64,000 nucleotides of DNA from Sporosarcina sp. FSL K6-1508 (GTDB lineage: Bacteria > Bacillota > Bacilli > Bacillales_A > Planococcaceae), in the NCBI RefSeq assembly GCF_038007465.1, contig NZ_JBBOXF010000001.1, positions 2,305,001-2,369,000 on the forward strand. Direction: 5' to 3'. The position numbers were made by a program, and so were the translations under genes. Of this stretch, positions 32,927 through 40,976 are shown in pieces. Positions within the stretch are counted from its first letter, which is position 1. Every line of letters begins with the position of its first letter. Below the pieces are notes generated by a model, which had not been told where the DNA came from, did no database searches, and saw only the letters and a list, made by a program, of their open reading frames with translations.

Positions 32927-34204
32927 TTAACTATCGGTTACCATTACGCCAGTATTCAGCGGTTCTAGCGCTTTTGTTTGATCAATAAATATAAACGCAT
33001 CGTATCGATTACCAATTTGAGACGGTACATAATTACCGAATTGCTCGTTCTCAGGGTTGTAGACAACTCCAATTGCTCTGTGTCCAATCCAATCCGTGAA
33101 ATATTTTCGGTTTTCTTCTTTGAAAATGAATAGTTTATCGAAAGCACCTGATTTGTGCAATAGATCTTCCCATGAATGTTGCCGGGCGGGAGGAACGTCT
33201 ATTTTCTTGAAAGGTACTCCCCATTCTTCAGCCGCGATTACGGTACCACGATGCGTGCCAAATCCTACTGCATAGACCTCATCTTTCTTATACTGTTCGC
33301 GAAGTAGTTGACCGACGTTGACCATTCCATCATCTTTCATAGTTGTTGCCCGTGCATCTCCGATATGCGTATTATGTTCCCAGACGATAATCTTCGCTTC
33401 ATCCCCGTAGTGATTCATCACTTCATTAATTGCCTCAACCATATGCTCATCGCGAATATTCCAAGATAATGCATTATCCTGAAGCATGGTACGGTAATAT
33501 TCTTCAGCATTTTTAGTCACGAGTGCATTCACTTTTAAATTTAGATTAGTTTCATGCTTATCCTCGTAGCGTTCTTTGTGCGAACGAATTGACGATAATA
33601 ACTCACTCACTTCATCAATGCATACTTGTGAAAAATGTGCTGTGGAGATGGCATAATGATCCGGCATTTCATTGAAAGGTTCGAAGCAGGAAAAAGCTTT
33701 TTTCGCCAGTTCAAGATCGGCTCCCGCTGGATTGGACTTCGTTAAGTAGCGTACGATTTCTTCCATCGATTCCCAGAGACTATACATATCAATCCCGTAG
33801 AATCCTACTTTTAGATCGGGAATTCTATTGTCATTCAGTATTTTTAACCAATCAATGAACGCTGCAATCTCCTCATTCGCCCACATCCACGTCGGCCATC
33901 TACCAAAAGCCTTCAATACTTCTTGGACATTTTCTTTTCTTTCACCATATCCTTTTATATAACGATTAACATGTTGAGCAGATGGCCAATCACCTTCAAC
34001 TGCAATGGCTGAAAAACCTTTCTGTTCAATCAGCATCTTGGACAGCTTCGCTCGGACTGAATAGAATTCCGAGGTTCCGTGGCTTGCTTCTCCTAACAGG
34101 ACAATTTTTGCATCCCCGATAGCTTCGAGAATAGATGTAAGATCATCCTCGGAGTCGAAAGGAAGTGCATACTTTTTTACGGCTTCCTCAAGTGTGAAAT
34201 TCAA
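32927..34204 (-). CDS. Erythromycin esterase family protein
   Basis: Hydrolase of about 425 residues in the EreA/EreB-like superfamily. The catalytic motif GEASHGTSEFYSVRAKL and the second His motif VWEHNTHIGDARAT are present, as is EGDWPSAQHVNRYI. True macrolide esterases are a small part of this family; chromosomal homologues in Bacillales are mostly uncharacterised, so resistance should not be assumed. The start is TTG 34204, after GAGG with an eight-base gap; the upstream in-frame TTG (34249) lacks a ribosome site. Confidence 0.82.
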   Translation of the reverse strand: MNFTLEEAVKKYALPFDSEDDLTSILEAIGDAKIVLLGEASHGTSEFYSVRAKLSKMLIEQKGFSAIAVEGDWPSAQHVNRYIKGYGERKENVQEVLKAFGRWPTWMWANEEIAAFIDWLKILNDNRIPDLKVGFYGIDMYSLWESMEEIVRYLTKSNPAGADLELAKKAFSCFEPFNEMPDHYAISTAHFSQVCIDEVSELLSSIRSHKERYEDKHETNLNLKVNALVTKNAEEYYRTMLQDNALSWNIRDEHMVEAINEVMNHYGDEAKIIVWEHNTHIGDARATTMKDDGMVNVGQLLREQYKKDEVYAVGFGTHRGTVIAAEEWGVPFKKIDVPPARQHSWEDLLHKSGAFDKLFIFKEENRKYFTDWIGHRAIGVVYNPENEQFGNYVPSQIGNRYDAFIFIDQTKALEPLNTGVMVTDS

Positions 34205-34358
34205 TTGGATAACCTCATTTCCTACAACGTATTCTGAAAGTATACCCAATTATTCTTATCGTACCCTGTGAAAGTTGAACAAAGTGAATTGAAATTTCAT
34301 GACAGACAATTGCAATAATGTATAATTGAACTAACTACATGAATAAGGGGCGATAATA

Positions 34359-34592
34359 ATGTTGACTGCCGTACTGATAGTTGGAATTGTCATGAGTGTG
34401 CCGATTACTGCAATTATTACAGATCATAATCGTAGAGTTGTGAAAATCAAAGGAGAATTTATGCGCGATGAAATCGAGCTGGAAAAGCTAAAACAACAAA
34501 ATTTTATTATGGAAACAGAAAAGATGAAAATTGAGTTGGAACAAATGAAACTCGACTATACATCTGGGAAAAATGAAATTGTGAAAATATAG
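34359..34592 (+). CDS. Small membrane-anchored coiled-coil protein
   Basis: Unrecognised 77-residue protein. An N-terminal membrane helix (about 2-20, TAVLIVGIVMSVPITAII) is followed by a charged coiled coil (EIELEKLKQQNFIMETEKMKI..). The layout recalls short PspB- or YtxH-like membrane proteins, without enough similarity to assign. AAGGGG precedes the ATG. It is 14 bases upstream of the next gene, so likely co-transcribed. Confidence 0.6.
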   Translation: MLTAVLIVGIVMSVPITAIITDHNRRVVKIKGEFMRDEIELEKLKQQNFIMETEKMKIELEQMKLDYTSGKNEIVKI

Positions 34593-34606
34593 AGGAAAGG
34601 TAGTGA

Positions 34607-35002
34607 ATGAGTATGAGCGACGATAAATTAAACCCGCCATACAACGATTTGATCGGCGACATATTGAAAGAGTATACAAAAAAAGGTGGCATGGATAATT
34701 TACCGGGACAAGGGAAACCATTATCGCAAGAGTACTTTTCTGGTGATACCTTCCAACATTTTCAACGAATCGCAAAAGATGCAGGTTATAAGCCGCATTG
34801 GCTAAACCTGCAGCATGAAATTCGCGATGAAGTAATCGAAATTGCAGCTATTCATGCAGCCGATAGTACAACAGACTTGGAATCACGGATAGAAAGTATA
34901 AACGAAAAAGTATTCGAATACAATAAATCCTGTCCGCCTCCTATGCAGAAAGGGTCTATATCGCTTAGGAATATTGAGGCTGCGATTGAACGTTGGAAAT
35001 GA
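34607..35002 (+). CDS. DUF1992 (DnaJ-homologue) domain protein
   Basis: Protein of 131 residues with the DUF1992 signature: DLIGDILKEYTKKGGMDNLPGQGKPL, then KDAGYKPHWLNLQHEIRDE and INEKVFEYNKSCPPPMQKG. Function is unknown; the domain is also found in eukaryotic DNAJC28. ATG 34607 or ATG 34613 could start it. It lies between a small membrane protein and a lipoprotein hexosaminidase on the same strand. Confidence 0.8.
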   Translation: MSMSDDKLNPPYNDLIGDILKEYTKKGGMDNLPGQGKPLSQEYFSGDTFQHFQRIAKDAGYKPHWLNLQHEIRDEVIEIAAIHAADSTTDLESRIESINEKVFEYNKSCPPPMQKGSISLRNIEAAIERWK

Positions 35003-35026
35003 AACAGCAGGAAAAGGGGAGTGACG

Positions 35027-36238
35027 GTGAATCGTAACTACAAGTTCATTTTGTTAGCTCTCTGTAGCATTTTAGTGATGTCAGGATGTTTGCATACCGG
35101 ACAAAAAGTTTCGGAAAACCCGCTGACTACAGCACCATTAAATAAGGAAGCAATAGTCGATTCAATGATTGACAAAATGACACTGGCAGAGAAAGTCGGA
35201 CAGTTATTAGTGATTGGCGTGAAAGGTACTTCCTTTAGCAGAAAAATGGATAATCTCGTTCGTAATTATCATGTGGGTGGCGTTATAGTAATGGGACAAA
35301 ATATAACGACAACACCCCAAATGTTAGAACTGATTAACGCTATCAAAGAAGCGAACGAATCGAATAAAAATCCTTTATTTCTTTCTGTCGATGAAGAAGG
35401 GGGACGTGTCTCCCGACTGCCGGCCGGCATCGCCAAATTACCAACTAGTGCGCAAATCGGCAAACTTAATGATGAATCATTAAGTTATCGAGCAGGCGCC
35501 TATTTGGCTGAGGTACTCAACGAATTCGGCTATAATATGAATTTTGCACCTGTTTTAGATGTTAATAGTAATCCGAAAAATCCAGTAATCGGGGATCGCT
35601 CATTCGGATCAGATTCCAATCAAGTTGCTAAAATAGGCATAGCGACAATGCATGGAATGATGGACAATGGCATTATTCCTGTTGTTAAACATTTTCCGGG
35701 TCATGGCGACACTATTGTCGATTCACATAAGGCATTGCCAAAAGTGGAAACGACTATGGAAAGGCTTCGAAGTATAGAACTAGTTCCATTTCAAAAAGCA
35801 ATAGACGAGGGTGTTGATGCAGTTATGGTAGCTCATATTTTATTCCCAGTATTGGATCCTAATTATCCATCTTCGCTCTCTAAAGCTGTTATCACGGAAT
35901 TGCTTCGGAAAGAAATGCAATTTGAAGGGGTTATCATAACAGACGACTTATCGATGGGGGCGATTGCGAATGGATATACAATTCCTGAAGCAGCTGTTCA
36001 GTCTTTTATAGCGGGAAGCGATCTACTACTTGTAGTCCGTGACTATGACGATCAAATTAATACTTTCAACGCGCTCCTAACGGCTATTGAGGCAGGAGAG
36101 ATAACAGAAGAGCGACTCAATGAAAGCGTAAAGCGGATTATGATGCTTAAAGAAAAATATGGACTCTCAGACGAGGTACATGAAAAAGTAGATGTGAATA
36201 AAATCAATGAAATGTTTGACAAGCTCCAGTTTAAGTAA
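35027..36238 (+). CDS. nagZ: Beta-N-acetylhexosaminidase (GH3) lipoprotein
   Basis: Removes N-acetylglucosamine from muropeptides during cell wall recycling. About 403 residues with a lipobox (VMSGC, Cys21) placing it on the outer face of the membrane, as for Bacillus NagZ. GH3 features: SVDEEGGRVSRLP, the proton-donor loop KHFPGHGDTIVDSHKALP with His and Asp, and the nucleophile in IITDDLSMGAI. It consists of the TIM-barrel domain only, without the second GH3 domain. GTG 35027 is chosen after AAAAGGGGA; GTG 35021 is possible. Confidence 0.88.
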   Translation: MNRNYKFILLALCSILVMSGCLHTGQKVSENPLTTAPLNKEAIVDSMIDKMTLAEKVGQLLVIGVKGTSFSRKMDNLVRNYHVGGVIVMGQNITTTPQMLELINAIKEANESNKNPLFLSVDEEGGRVSRLPAGIAKLPTSAQIGKLNDESLSYRAGAYLAEVLNEFGYNMNFAPVLDVNSNPKNPVIGDRSFGSDSNQVAKIGIATMHGMMDNGIIPVVKHFPGHGDTIVDSHKALPKVETTMERLRSIELVPFQKAIDEGVDAVMVAHILFPVLDPNYPSSLSKAVITELLRKEMQFEGVIITDDLSMGAIANGYTIPEAAVQSFIAGSDLLLVVRDYDDQINTFNALLTAIEAGEITEERLNESVKRIMMLKEKYGLSDEVHEKVDVNKINEMFDKLQFK

Positions 36239-36302
36239 ATGAATTTTCCTGCTCTTTTCTTCGTATACTAAGCGACTAGAAAAAGCTAGGGAGGTTTGTT
36301 AT

Positions 36303-36608
36303 ATGGAGAATAAAGGATTAAAGGTATTAGTTCATGCAAGTGCGTTCTTCATGCCATTTTTGGTGCCATTTATCATTTATCTTGTTATTGATGATTTAGA
36401 AGTAAAAAGGATGGCAATACAAGCGGTTTTATTCCAACTTGTCATGGGGGCACTGCTTACTATTTCTCTAATTCTTATTATTGTAATTATCGGCATTCCA
36501 TTGGTAATTGCATTTGGTATAATGTGGTTCATTGTTCCTATCATAGCAATCGTCAAAGCGTTAAATGACGAAACGTACAATTATCCGATTGTAGGTAGAT
36601 GGATTTAA
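36303..36608 (+). CDS. DUF4870-family membrane protein
   Basis: Protein of 101 residues with three predicted helices (about 8-28, 38-62, 64-86). It opens with KGLKVLVHASAFFMPFLVPFIIYL and ends ALNDETYNYPIVGRWI, which is characteristic of DUF4870 (YfbV/Tic20-like). Function unknown. GGGAGG precedes the ATG; a strong terminator follows. Confidence 0.78.
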   Translation: MENKGLKVLVHASAFFMPFLVPFIIYLVIDDLEVKRMAIQAVLFQLVMGALLTISLILIIVIIGIPLVIAFGIMWFIVPIIAIVKALNDETYNYPIVGRWI

Positions 36609-36630
36609 TAATGTTGTTAATAAAACAAAA

Positions 36631-36668
36631 GCGTGTTCCGTAGTTATTTCATACGGAACACGCTTTTT
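36631..36668 (+). terminator. Terminator of the DUF4870 gene
   Basis: Perfect stem GCGTGTTCCGTA/TACGGAACACGC followed by TTTTT. Confidence 0.9.
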
Positions 36669-36734
36669 CAATCATATGAATGGTCCGGCTTGTATAAGAT
36701 GGACTAAGTAAAAAAATGAGGAAGGGAGAGAGAA

Positions 36735-37958
36735 ATGAAAATTAAGTTCAACCTTGTTACACAAATTTTAATCGCATTCATTTTGGCAATAATTTTAGGA
36801 AGTATTTTCGGCAGTTCCATTGACTTTTTGAAGCCATTTGGAGATCTATTTTTACGTTTAATTAAATTCATAATTGCCCCACTTATCTTATCGACTCTAG
36901 TTGTAGGTGTTGCTGGAACGTCTGATCCAAAACAGCTTGGGAAAATGGGTATTAAAACGATTGTTTACTATTTGGGGACGACAGCGATTGCGATCATTAT
37001 CGGTCTTGCTGTTGCGTTTATGATATCTCCTGGTAAAGGAATTACGATTTCGACGGAAGGATTGACGATTCCTGAAGCGGCTACGCAGGAACCACAGGGC
37101 GCCATCACAACAATTTTGAATATTATTCCCGAAAATCCGTTTATGGCTTTAGCCTCGGGGAATATACTGCAAATTATCTTTTTCGCATTGTTCATTGGTT
37201 TAGCTATAACATTTGTAGGAGAAAAAGCACGACCAGTGTATCGATTCTTTGAAGGCTTCTCGGAGGTAATGTATAAAATAACCGGCATTGTCATGAAAGT
37301 GGCCCCACTTGGAATTCTAGGATTGCTTGCTCCAGTTGTCGGTCAGTATGGACTTTCTGTTCTATTGCCACTCGTAAAAGTAATAGTGGCTGTGTATATT
37401 GCATGCATACTCCATGCGGCTATTGTTTACTCGTCTGCCGTAAAGGTGTGGGGGAAAATGAGCCCTCTCAAATTTTTTAAAGGAATATCACCGGCTGCAC
37501 TCGTCGCATTCAGCACTGCGAGCAGTGCGGGAACGCTACCGGTCACCATTAAAAACACGAATGAAAACCTTGGTGTGCCAAATAGAATATCAAGTTTTGT
37601 TCTTCCGCTTGGAGCCACCGTAAATATGGATGGTACGGCCATTTATCAAGGTGTTGCAGTGATCTTCATTGCACAATTTTACAATCTGAACTTGTCATTC
37701 GCTCAACTCTTAACCGTTGTTTTGATTACTATTCTAGCTTCAATTGGAACGGCGGGTGTCCCCGGTGCTGGCATGATTATGTTAGCGATGGTGTTGACTT
37801 CGGTCAATATGCCACTTGAAGGAATTGCGCTCATTGCAGGTATTGACCGGATTCTGGATATGATGCGTACAACCGTGAATATTGTAGGAGATGCATCTGC
37901 GGCGGTTGTGGTGGCAGGAACTGAAAAAGATCGAATAGAAGTAGTGCCGACAGATTGA
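36735..37958 (+). CDS. Dicarboxylate/amino acid:cation symporter (DAACS)
   Basis: Glutamate/aspartate-type Na+ or H+ symporter of 407 residues. Re-entrant loops carry the family signatures: FSTASSAGTLPVTIKN (HP1), NMDGTAIYQGVAVIFIAQ (TM7 with Asn-Met-Asp), GTAGVPGAGMIMLAMVL (HP2) and RTTVNIVGDASAAVVVA (TM8 with Asp and Asn). Substrate could be glutamate, aspartate or C4 acids. GGGAGAG precedes the ATG. Single gene. Confidence 0.88.
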   Translation: MKIKFNLVTQILIAFILAIILGSIFGSSIDFLKPFGDLFLRLIKFIIAPLILSTLVVGVAGTSDPKQLGKMGIKTIVYYLGTTAIAIIIGLAVAFMISPGKGITISTEGLTIPEAATQEPQGAITTILNIIPENPFMALASGNILQIIFFALFIGLAITFVGEKARPVYRFFEGFSEVMYKITGIVMKVAPLGILGLLAPVVGQYGLSVLLPLVKVIVAVYIACILHAAIVYSSAVKVWGKMSPLKFFKGISPAALVAFSTASSAGTLPVTIKNTNENLGVPNRISSFVLPLGATVNMDGTAIYQGVAVIFIAQFYNLNLSFAQLLTVVLITILASIGTAGVPGAGMIMLAMVLTSVNMPLEGIALIAGIDRILDMMRTTVNIVGDASAAVVVAGTEKDRIEVVPTD

Positions 37959-38164
37959 AGCCCAGCAAAAGCACCCTCAGCAACCAATTGTAGGACACGT
38001 TTTTTCTATATCATCGCAATATCCTGTATGGAGCTTTCTTCTATACTGACAATAAAAAAATGAATTGATCGTCCTTCACATCAGTCAAAGACCGGACGAC
38101 ACCGAAGCCATTGATTTGTAATACCAAGGGAAGGGCAGTAATCCTATAGCTTTTTCAGAGTACT

Positions 38165-38200
38165 AAAAACGAGATTCCGTTTTAAAGGAATCTCGTTTTT
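38165..38200. terminator. Bidirectional terminator between DAACS and ytcD genes
   Basis: AAAAACGAGATTCC pairs with GGAATCTCGTTTTT. It lies between convergent genes. The 37959-38164 interval has no other recognisable feature. Confidence 0.85.
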
Positions 38201-38242
38201 ATGTTTCAGTTGAAATGAATATTAGTCAACTTGCATGAAAGA

Positions 38243-38614
38243 TTAGTTTAGATTTTCGTTTAAAATGCTATCCTCTAAGACGGAAGACTTGTCTCCATAT
38301 ACCTTCGTAATATGAACAACACCCCATGCGCATAGCGCATCCAATATGCTCTCTAAACTCAAGCCGTATTCACTTAACTCATACTCCACTTTCGGAGGAA
38401 CTTGGTTGTAAGCAATACGGTTTATAACACCATCTGCCTCCAGTTCACGCAATTGTTGTGTTAACATTTTTTGCGTAATGTCAGGCATGAGTCGTTTCAA
38501 TTCATTTGTCCGTTTTTTGCCATGAGTTAAATGGCACAGAATCACACATTTCCATTTTCCACCGATTACTTCTAAAGTTGCTTCCACGGAAATATTATAC
38601 TTCTTTTTTGTCAT
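38243..38614 (-). CDS. ytcD: HxlR-family transcriptional regulator (YtcD-like)
   Basis: Winged-helix regulator of 123 residues (DUF24/HxlR). EATLEVIGGKWKCVILCHL, with the family cysteine close to the N-terminus, is followed by the recognition region LKRLMPDITQKMLTQQLRELEADGVI and wing VPPKVEYELSEYG. It is divergent from an MFS gene and an aldo/keto reductase gene, the same order as B. subtilis ytcD-ytbD-ytbE, where the regulator controls the pair. The cysteine may sense quinones or electrophiles as in related HxlR proteins; that is inference. Confidence 0.82.
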   Translation of the reverse strand: MTKKKYNISVEATLEVIGGKWKCVILCHLTHGKKRTNELKRLMPDITQKMLTQQLRELEADGVINRIAYNQVPPKVEYELSEYGLSLESILDALCAWGVVHITKVYGDKSSVLEDSILNENLN

Positions 38615-38677
38615 CCCAATCCTCCTCTATAGGAACCTAAAAGTACCTATATCACTTATTAGTGCCTACATTACTTT

Positions 38678-38691
38678 AAAGTGCGTACTTT
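38678..38691. promoter_or_regulatory. Candidate YtcD operator
   Basis: AAAGT-GCGT-ACTTT is a 14-base inverted repeat in the divergent ytcD/ytbD gap. Related half-sites (AAAAGTACC, ACTTATTAGT) lie at 38638-38663. Confidence 0.4.
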
Positions 38692-38799
38692 TCTTTGGGA
38701 TCCTTGTGATTCATACTAACATAAGCGATGGGTCGTACGATATATTTTATTTTGCTCTTCGTGAGTTTAATCATACAACATGGGAAAGGAAAGGGAAAA

Positions 38800-39999
38800 A
38801 TGACGGTAGATAAAAAAAGAAGTATATTTGCACTGCTTGCATTAGCGATAAGCGCTTTTGCAATTGGAACAACGGAATTTATCAGTGTAGGGTTATTGCC
38901 GCTGATTTCTCAAGATCTGGATATATCGGTTACAACAGCTGGACTGACTGTTTCGCTGTATGCGTTAGGTGTAATGATAGGAGCACCAGTTTTAACATCG
39001 GTCACTTCTAGAATGCCAAGGAAATCATTACTGCTATGGATTATGGTAGTCTTTATTATTGGGAATGGTATCGCGGCGAGTGCAACAAGTATTGCCGTCT
39101 TACTGGCAGCCCGTGTCATTTCCGCATTTGCACATGGTGTATTTATGGCAATTGGTTCAACGATTGCTGCAGATTTAGTTCCTGAAAATCGCAGAGCAAG
39201 TGCAATTTCAATCATGTTTACAGGACTTACAGTTGCAACGATTACTGGCGTTCCATTTGGTACATTTATCGGACAACAGTTTGGTTGGCGCTTTGCCTTT
39301 GTGGCAATCGTAGTGATAGGGATTGCAGGGTTTATTGCGAATAGTATTCTTGTTCCGTCCGATTTACGTCAAAGTCCTCCGACAACGATTCGGGACCAAG
39401 TAAAGCTCGTCACGAATAGCCGAATATTGCTGGTATTAGCGATTACAGCATTGGGATATGGGGGCACATTTGTCGTTTTCACATATTTGTCTCCGTTGCT
39501 TCAGACAATAACGGGATTTAAACAAGAAACGATTGTCCTTATTTTACTTGTATATGGAGTTGCGATTGCAATAGGTAATATGATTGGTGGAAAACTTTCA
39601 AATAAAAACCCAGTTGGTTCGCTGTTCTATATGTTTATTGCTCAGGCAATTGTGCTTTTTGTTTTGACGTTTACGGTACCATTTAAAGTAGCAGGTCTTG
39701 TAACAATAATTTTCATGGGTTTGTTTGCCTTTATGAATGTATCGGGACTTCAAGTCTATGTTGTCACGTTAGCTGAACGTTTTGTACCAAGTGCGATAGA
39801 CGTCGCTTCCGCAATGAACATTGCTGCATTTAATGCAGGAATTGCGATGGGCGCATTCTTAGGAGGAGTTGTCACCGATTCGATTGGGCTCATTCATACG
39901 GCTTGGATTGGTGGAACAATGGTACTGATTGCAGCCATATTAACCGGTGTCAGTCGAGTGTTGGAAAAAAAAGATTCGTCGGTGATTAACTTATCCTAA
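38800..39999 (+). CDS. ytbD: MFS efflux transporter (YtbD-like)
   Basis: DHA1-type drug/sugar antiporter of about 399 residues and 12 helices. The opening AISAFAIGTTEFISVGLLPLIS and motif SLYALGVMIGAPVLTSVTSRMPRKSLLL (loop 2-3) are typical of the YdhP/PbuE/YtbD group. GTG- or ATG-like starts upstream (38728) are rejected since AAAGGGAAAAATG places ATG 38800 correctly. It is adjacent to an aldo/keto reductase and divergent from an HxlR regulator. Confidence 0.82.
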   Translation: MTVDKKRSIFALLALAISAFAIGTTEFISVGLLPLISQDLDISVTTAGLTVSLYALGVMIGAPVLTSVTSRMPRKSLLLWIMVVFIIGNGIAASATSIAVLLAARVISAFAHGVFMAIGSTIAADLVPENRRASAISIMFTGLTVATITGVPFGTFIGQQFGWRFAFVAIVVIGIAGFIANSILVPSDLRQSPPTTIRDQVKLVTNSRILLVLAITALGYGGTFVVFTYLSPLLQTITGFKQETIVLILLVYGVAIAIGNMIGGKLSNKNPVGSLFYMFIAQAIVLFVLTFTVPFKVAGLVTIIFMGLFAFMNVSGLQVYVVTLAERFVPSAIDVASAMNIAAFNAGIAMGAFLGGVVTDSIGLIHTAWIGGTMVLIAAILTGVSRVLEKKDSSVINLS

Positions 40000-40063
40000 A
40001 AAAGGGGGGGCAACTGTTTACCCCGTAATATAACCTATCTAAAAAATGGAGGAATAATAAATA

Positions 40064-40903
40064 ATGAAAAACTTACAATCTACAACTACGTTGAATAATG
40101 GTGTTAACATGCCTTGGTTAGGTCTTGGCGTATTTAAAGTTGAAGAGGGTCAGGAACTGGTAGATGCGGTGAAGACTGCAATATCACATGGTTATCGCAG
40201 TATCGATACAGCTGCTATATACGGCAATGAAGTTGGCGTTGGACAAGGTATTCGAAAGGCGCTTGAAGAGACAGGTATTGTGAGAGACGATCTATTTATC
40301 ACGTCCAAAGTTTGGAATTCAGAGTTGGGATATGATACAACAATCGCAGCTTATGAAGAGAGCTTAATAAAACTCGGCTTGGATTATTTGGATCTATATC
40401 TTATTCACTGGCCGGTAGCAGGCAAGTATAAAGAGGCTTGGCGTGCATTGGAAACACTTTATAAAGAAGGCCGGGTTAAAGCAATCGGGGTAAGTAATTT
40501 CCAAATTCATCACCTCGAAAAATTGATGAAGGATGCCGAAATTAAACCAATGGTGAACCAAGTGGAATATCACCCGCGTTTGACACAAAAGGACCTGCAA
40601 GCATTTTGCCAGCAATACGGTATTCAGTTGGAGGCATGGTCTCCACTTATGCAGGGAGAGTTGCTCGATAACGCAGAACTTCAGGAAATCGCGAAAAAAT
40701 ATAACAAATCTGTTGCTCAAATCATTTTACGCTGGGATTTACAAAATGGCGTAGTTACAATTCCGAAATCGACGAAAGAACACCGTATTGTCGAAAATGC
40801 GTCAGTGTTTGATTTTGAATTAACGGCGGATGATATGAGGAGTATTGATAGTTTGAACCAAAATCACCGGGTTGGTCCAGATCCGGATAACTTTGACTTT
40901 TAA
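40064..40903 (+). CDS. ytbE: Aldo/keto reductase (YtbE-like)
   Basis: NADPH-dependent carbonyl reductase, 279 residues, TIM barrel. The catalytic tetrad is in place: Asp48 (SIDTA), Tyr53 (AIYGNE), Lys82 (TSKVWN) and His115 (LIHWP). The cofactor end IPKSTKEHRIVEN is present. It follows the MFS gene with a GGAGG-type site, as in the B. subtilis ytbDE pair. Probably detoxifies aldehydes or dicarbonyls; substrate inferred. Confidence 0.87.
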   Translation: MKNLQSTTTLNNGVNMPWLGLGVFKVEEGQELVDAVKTAISHGYRSIDTAAIYGNEVGVGQGIRKALEETGIVRDDLFITSKVWNSELGYDTTIAAYEESLIKLGLDYLDLYLIHWPVAGKYKEAWRALETLYKEGRVKAIGVSNFQIHHLEKLMKDAEIKPMVNQVEYHPRLTQKDLQAFCQQYGIQLEAWSPLMQGELLDNAELQEIAKKYNKSVAQIILRWDLQNGVVTIPKSTKEHRIVENASVFDFELTADDMRSIDSLNQNHRVGPDPDNFDF

Positions 40904-40937
40904 AAACAGAGCAGAAAACGACCAATAATAGATATGT

Positions 40938-40973
40938 AAAAAGGGTTATCTCCAAGTGAAGATAACCCTTTTT
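40938..40973. terminator. Bidirectional terminator
   Basis: AAAAAGGGTTATCT pairs with AGATAACCCTTTTT. It serves ytbE and the opposing LTA synthase gene. Confidence 0.88.
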
Positions 40974-40976
40974 GCA

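Noticed and set aside
32927..34204. Erythromycin esterase homologue as an antibiotic resistance gene
   Set aside because: The family is broad and most chromosomal members are not macrolide esterases; nothing in the context suggests resistance.
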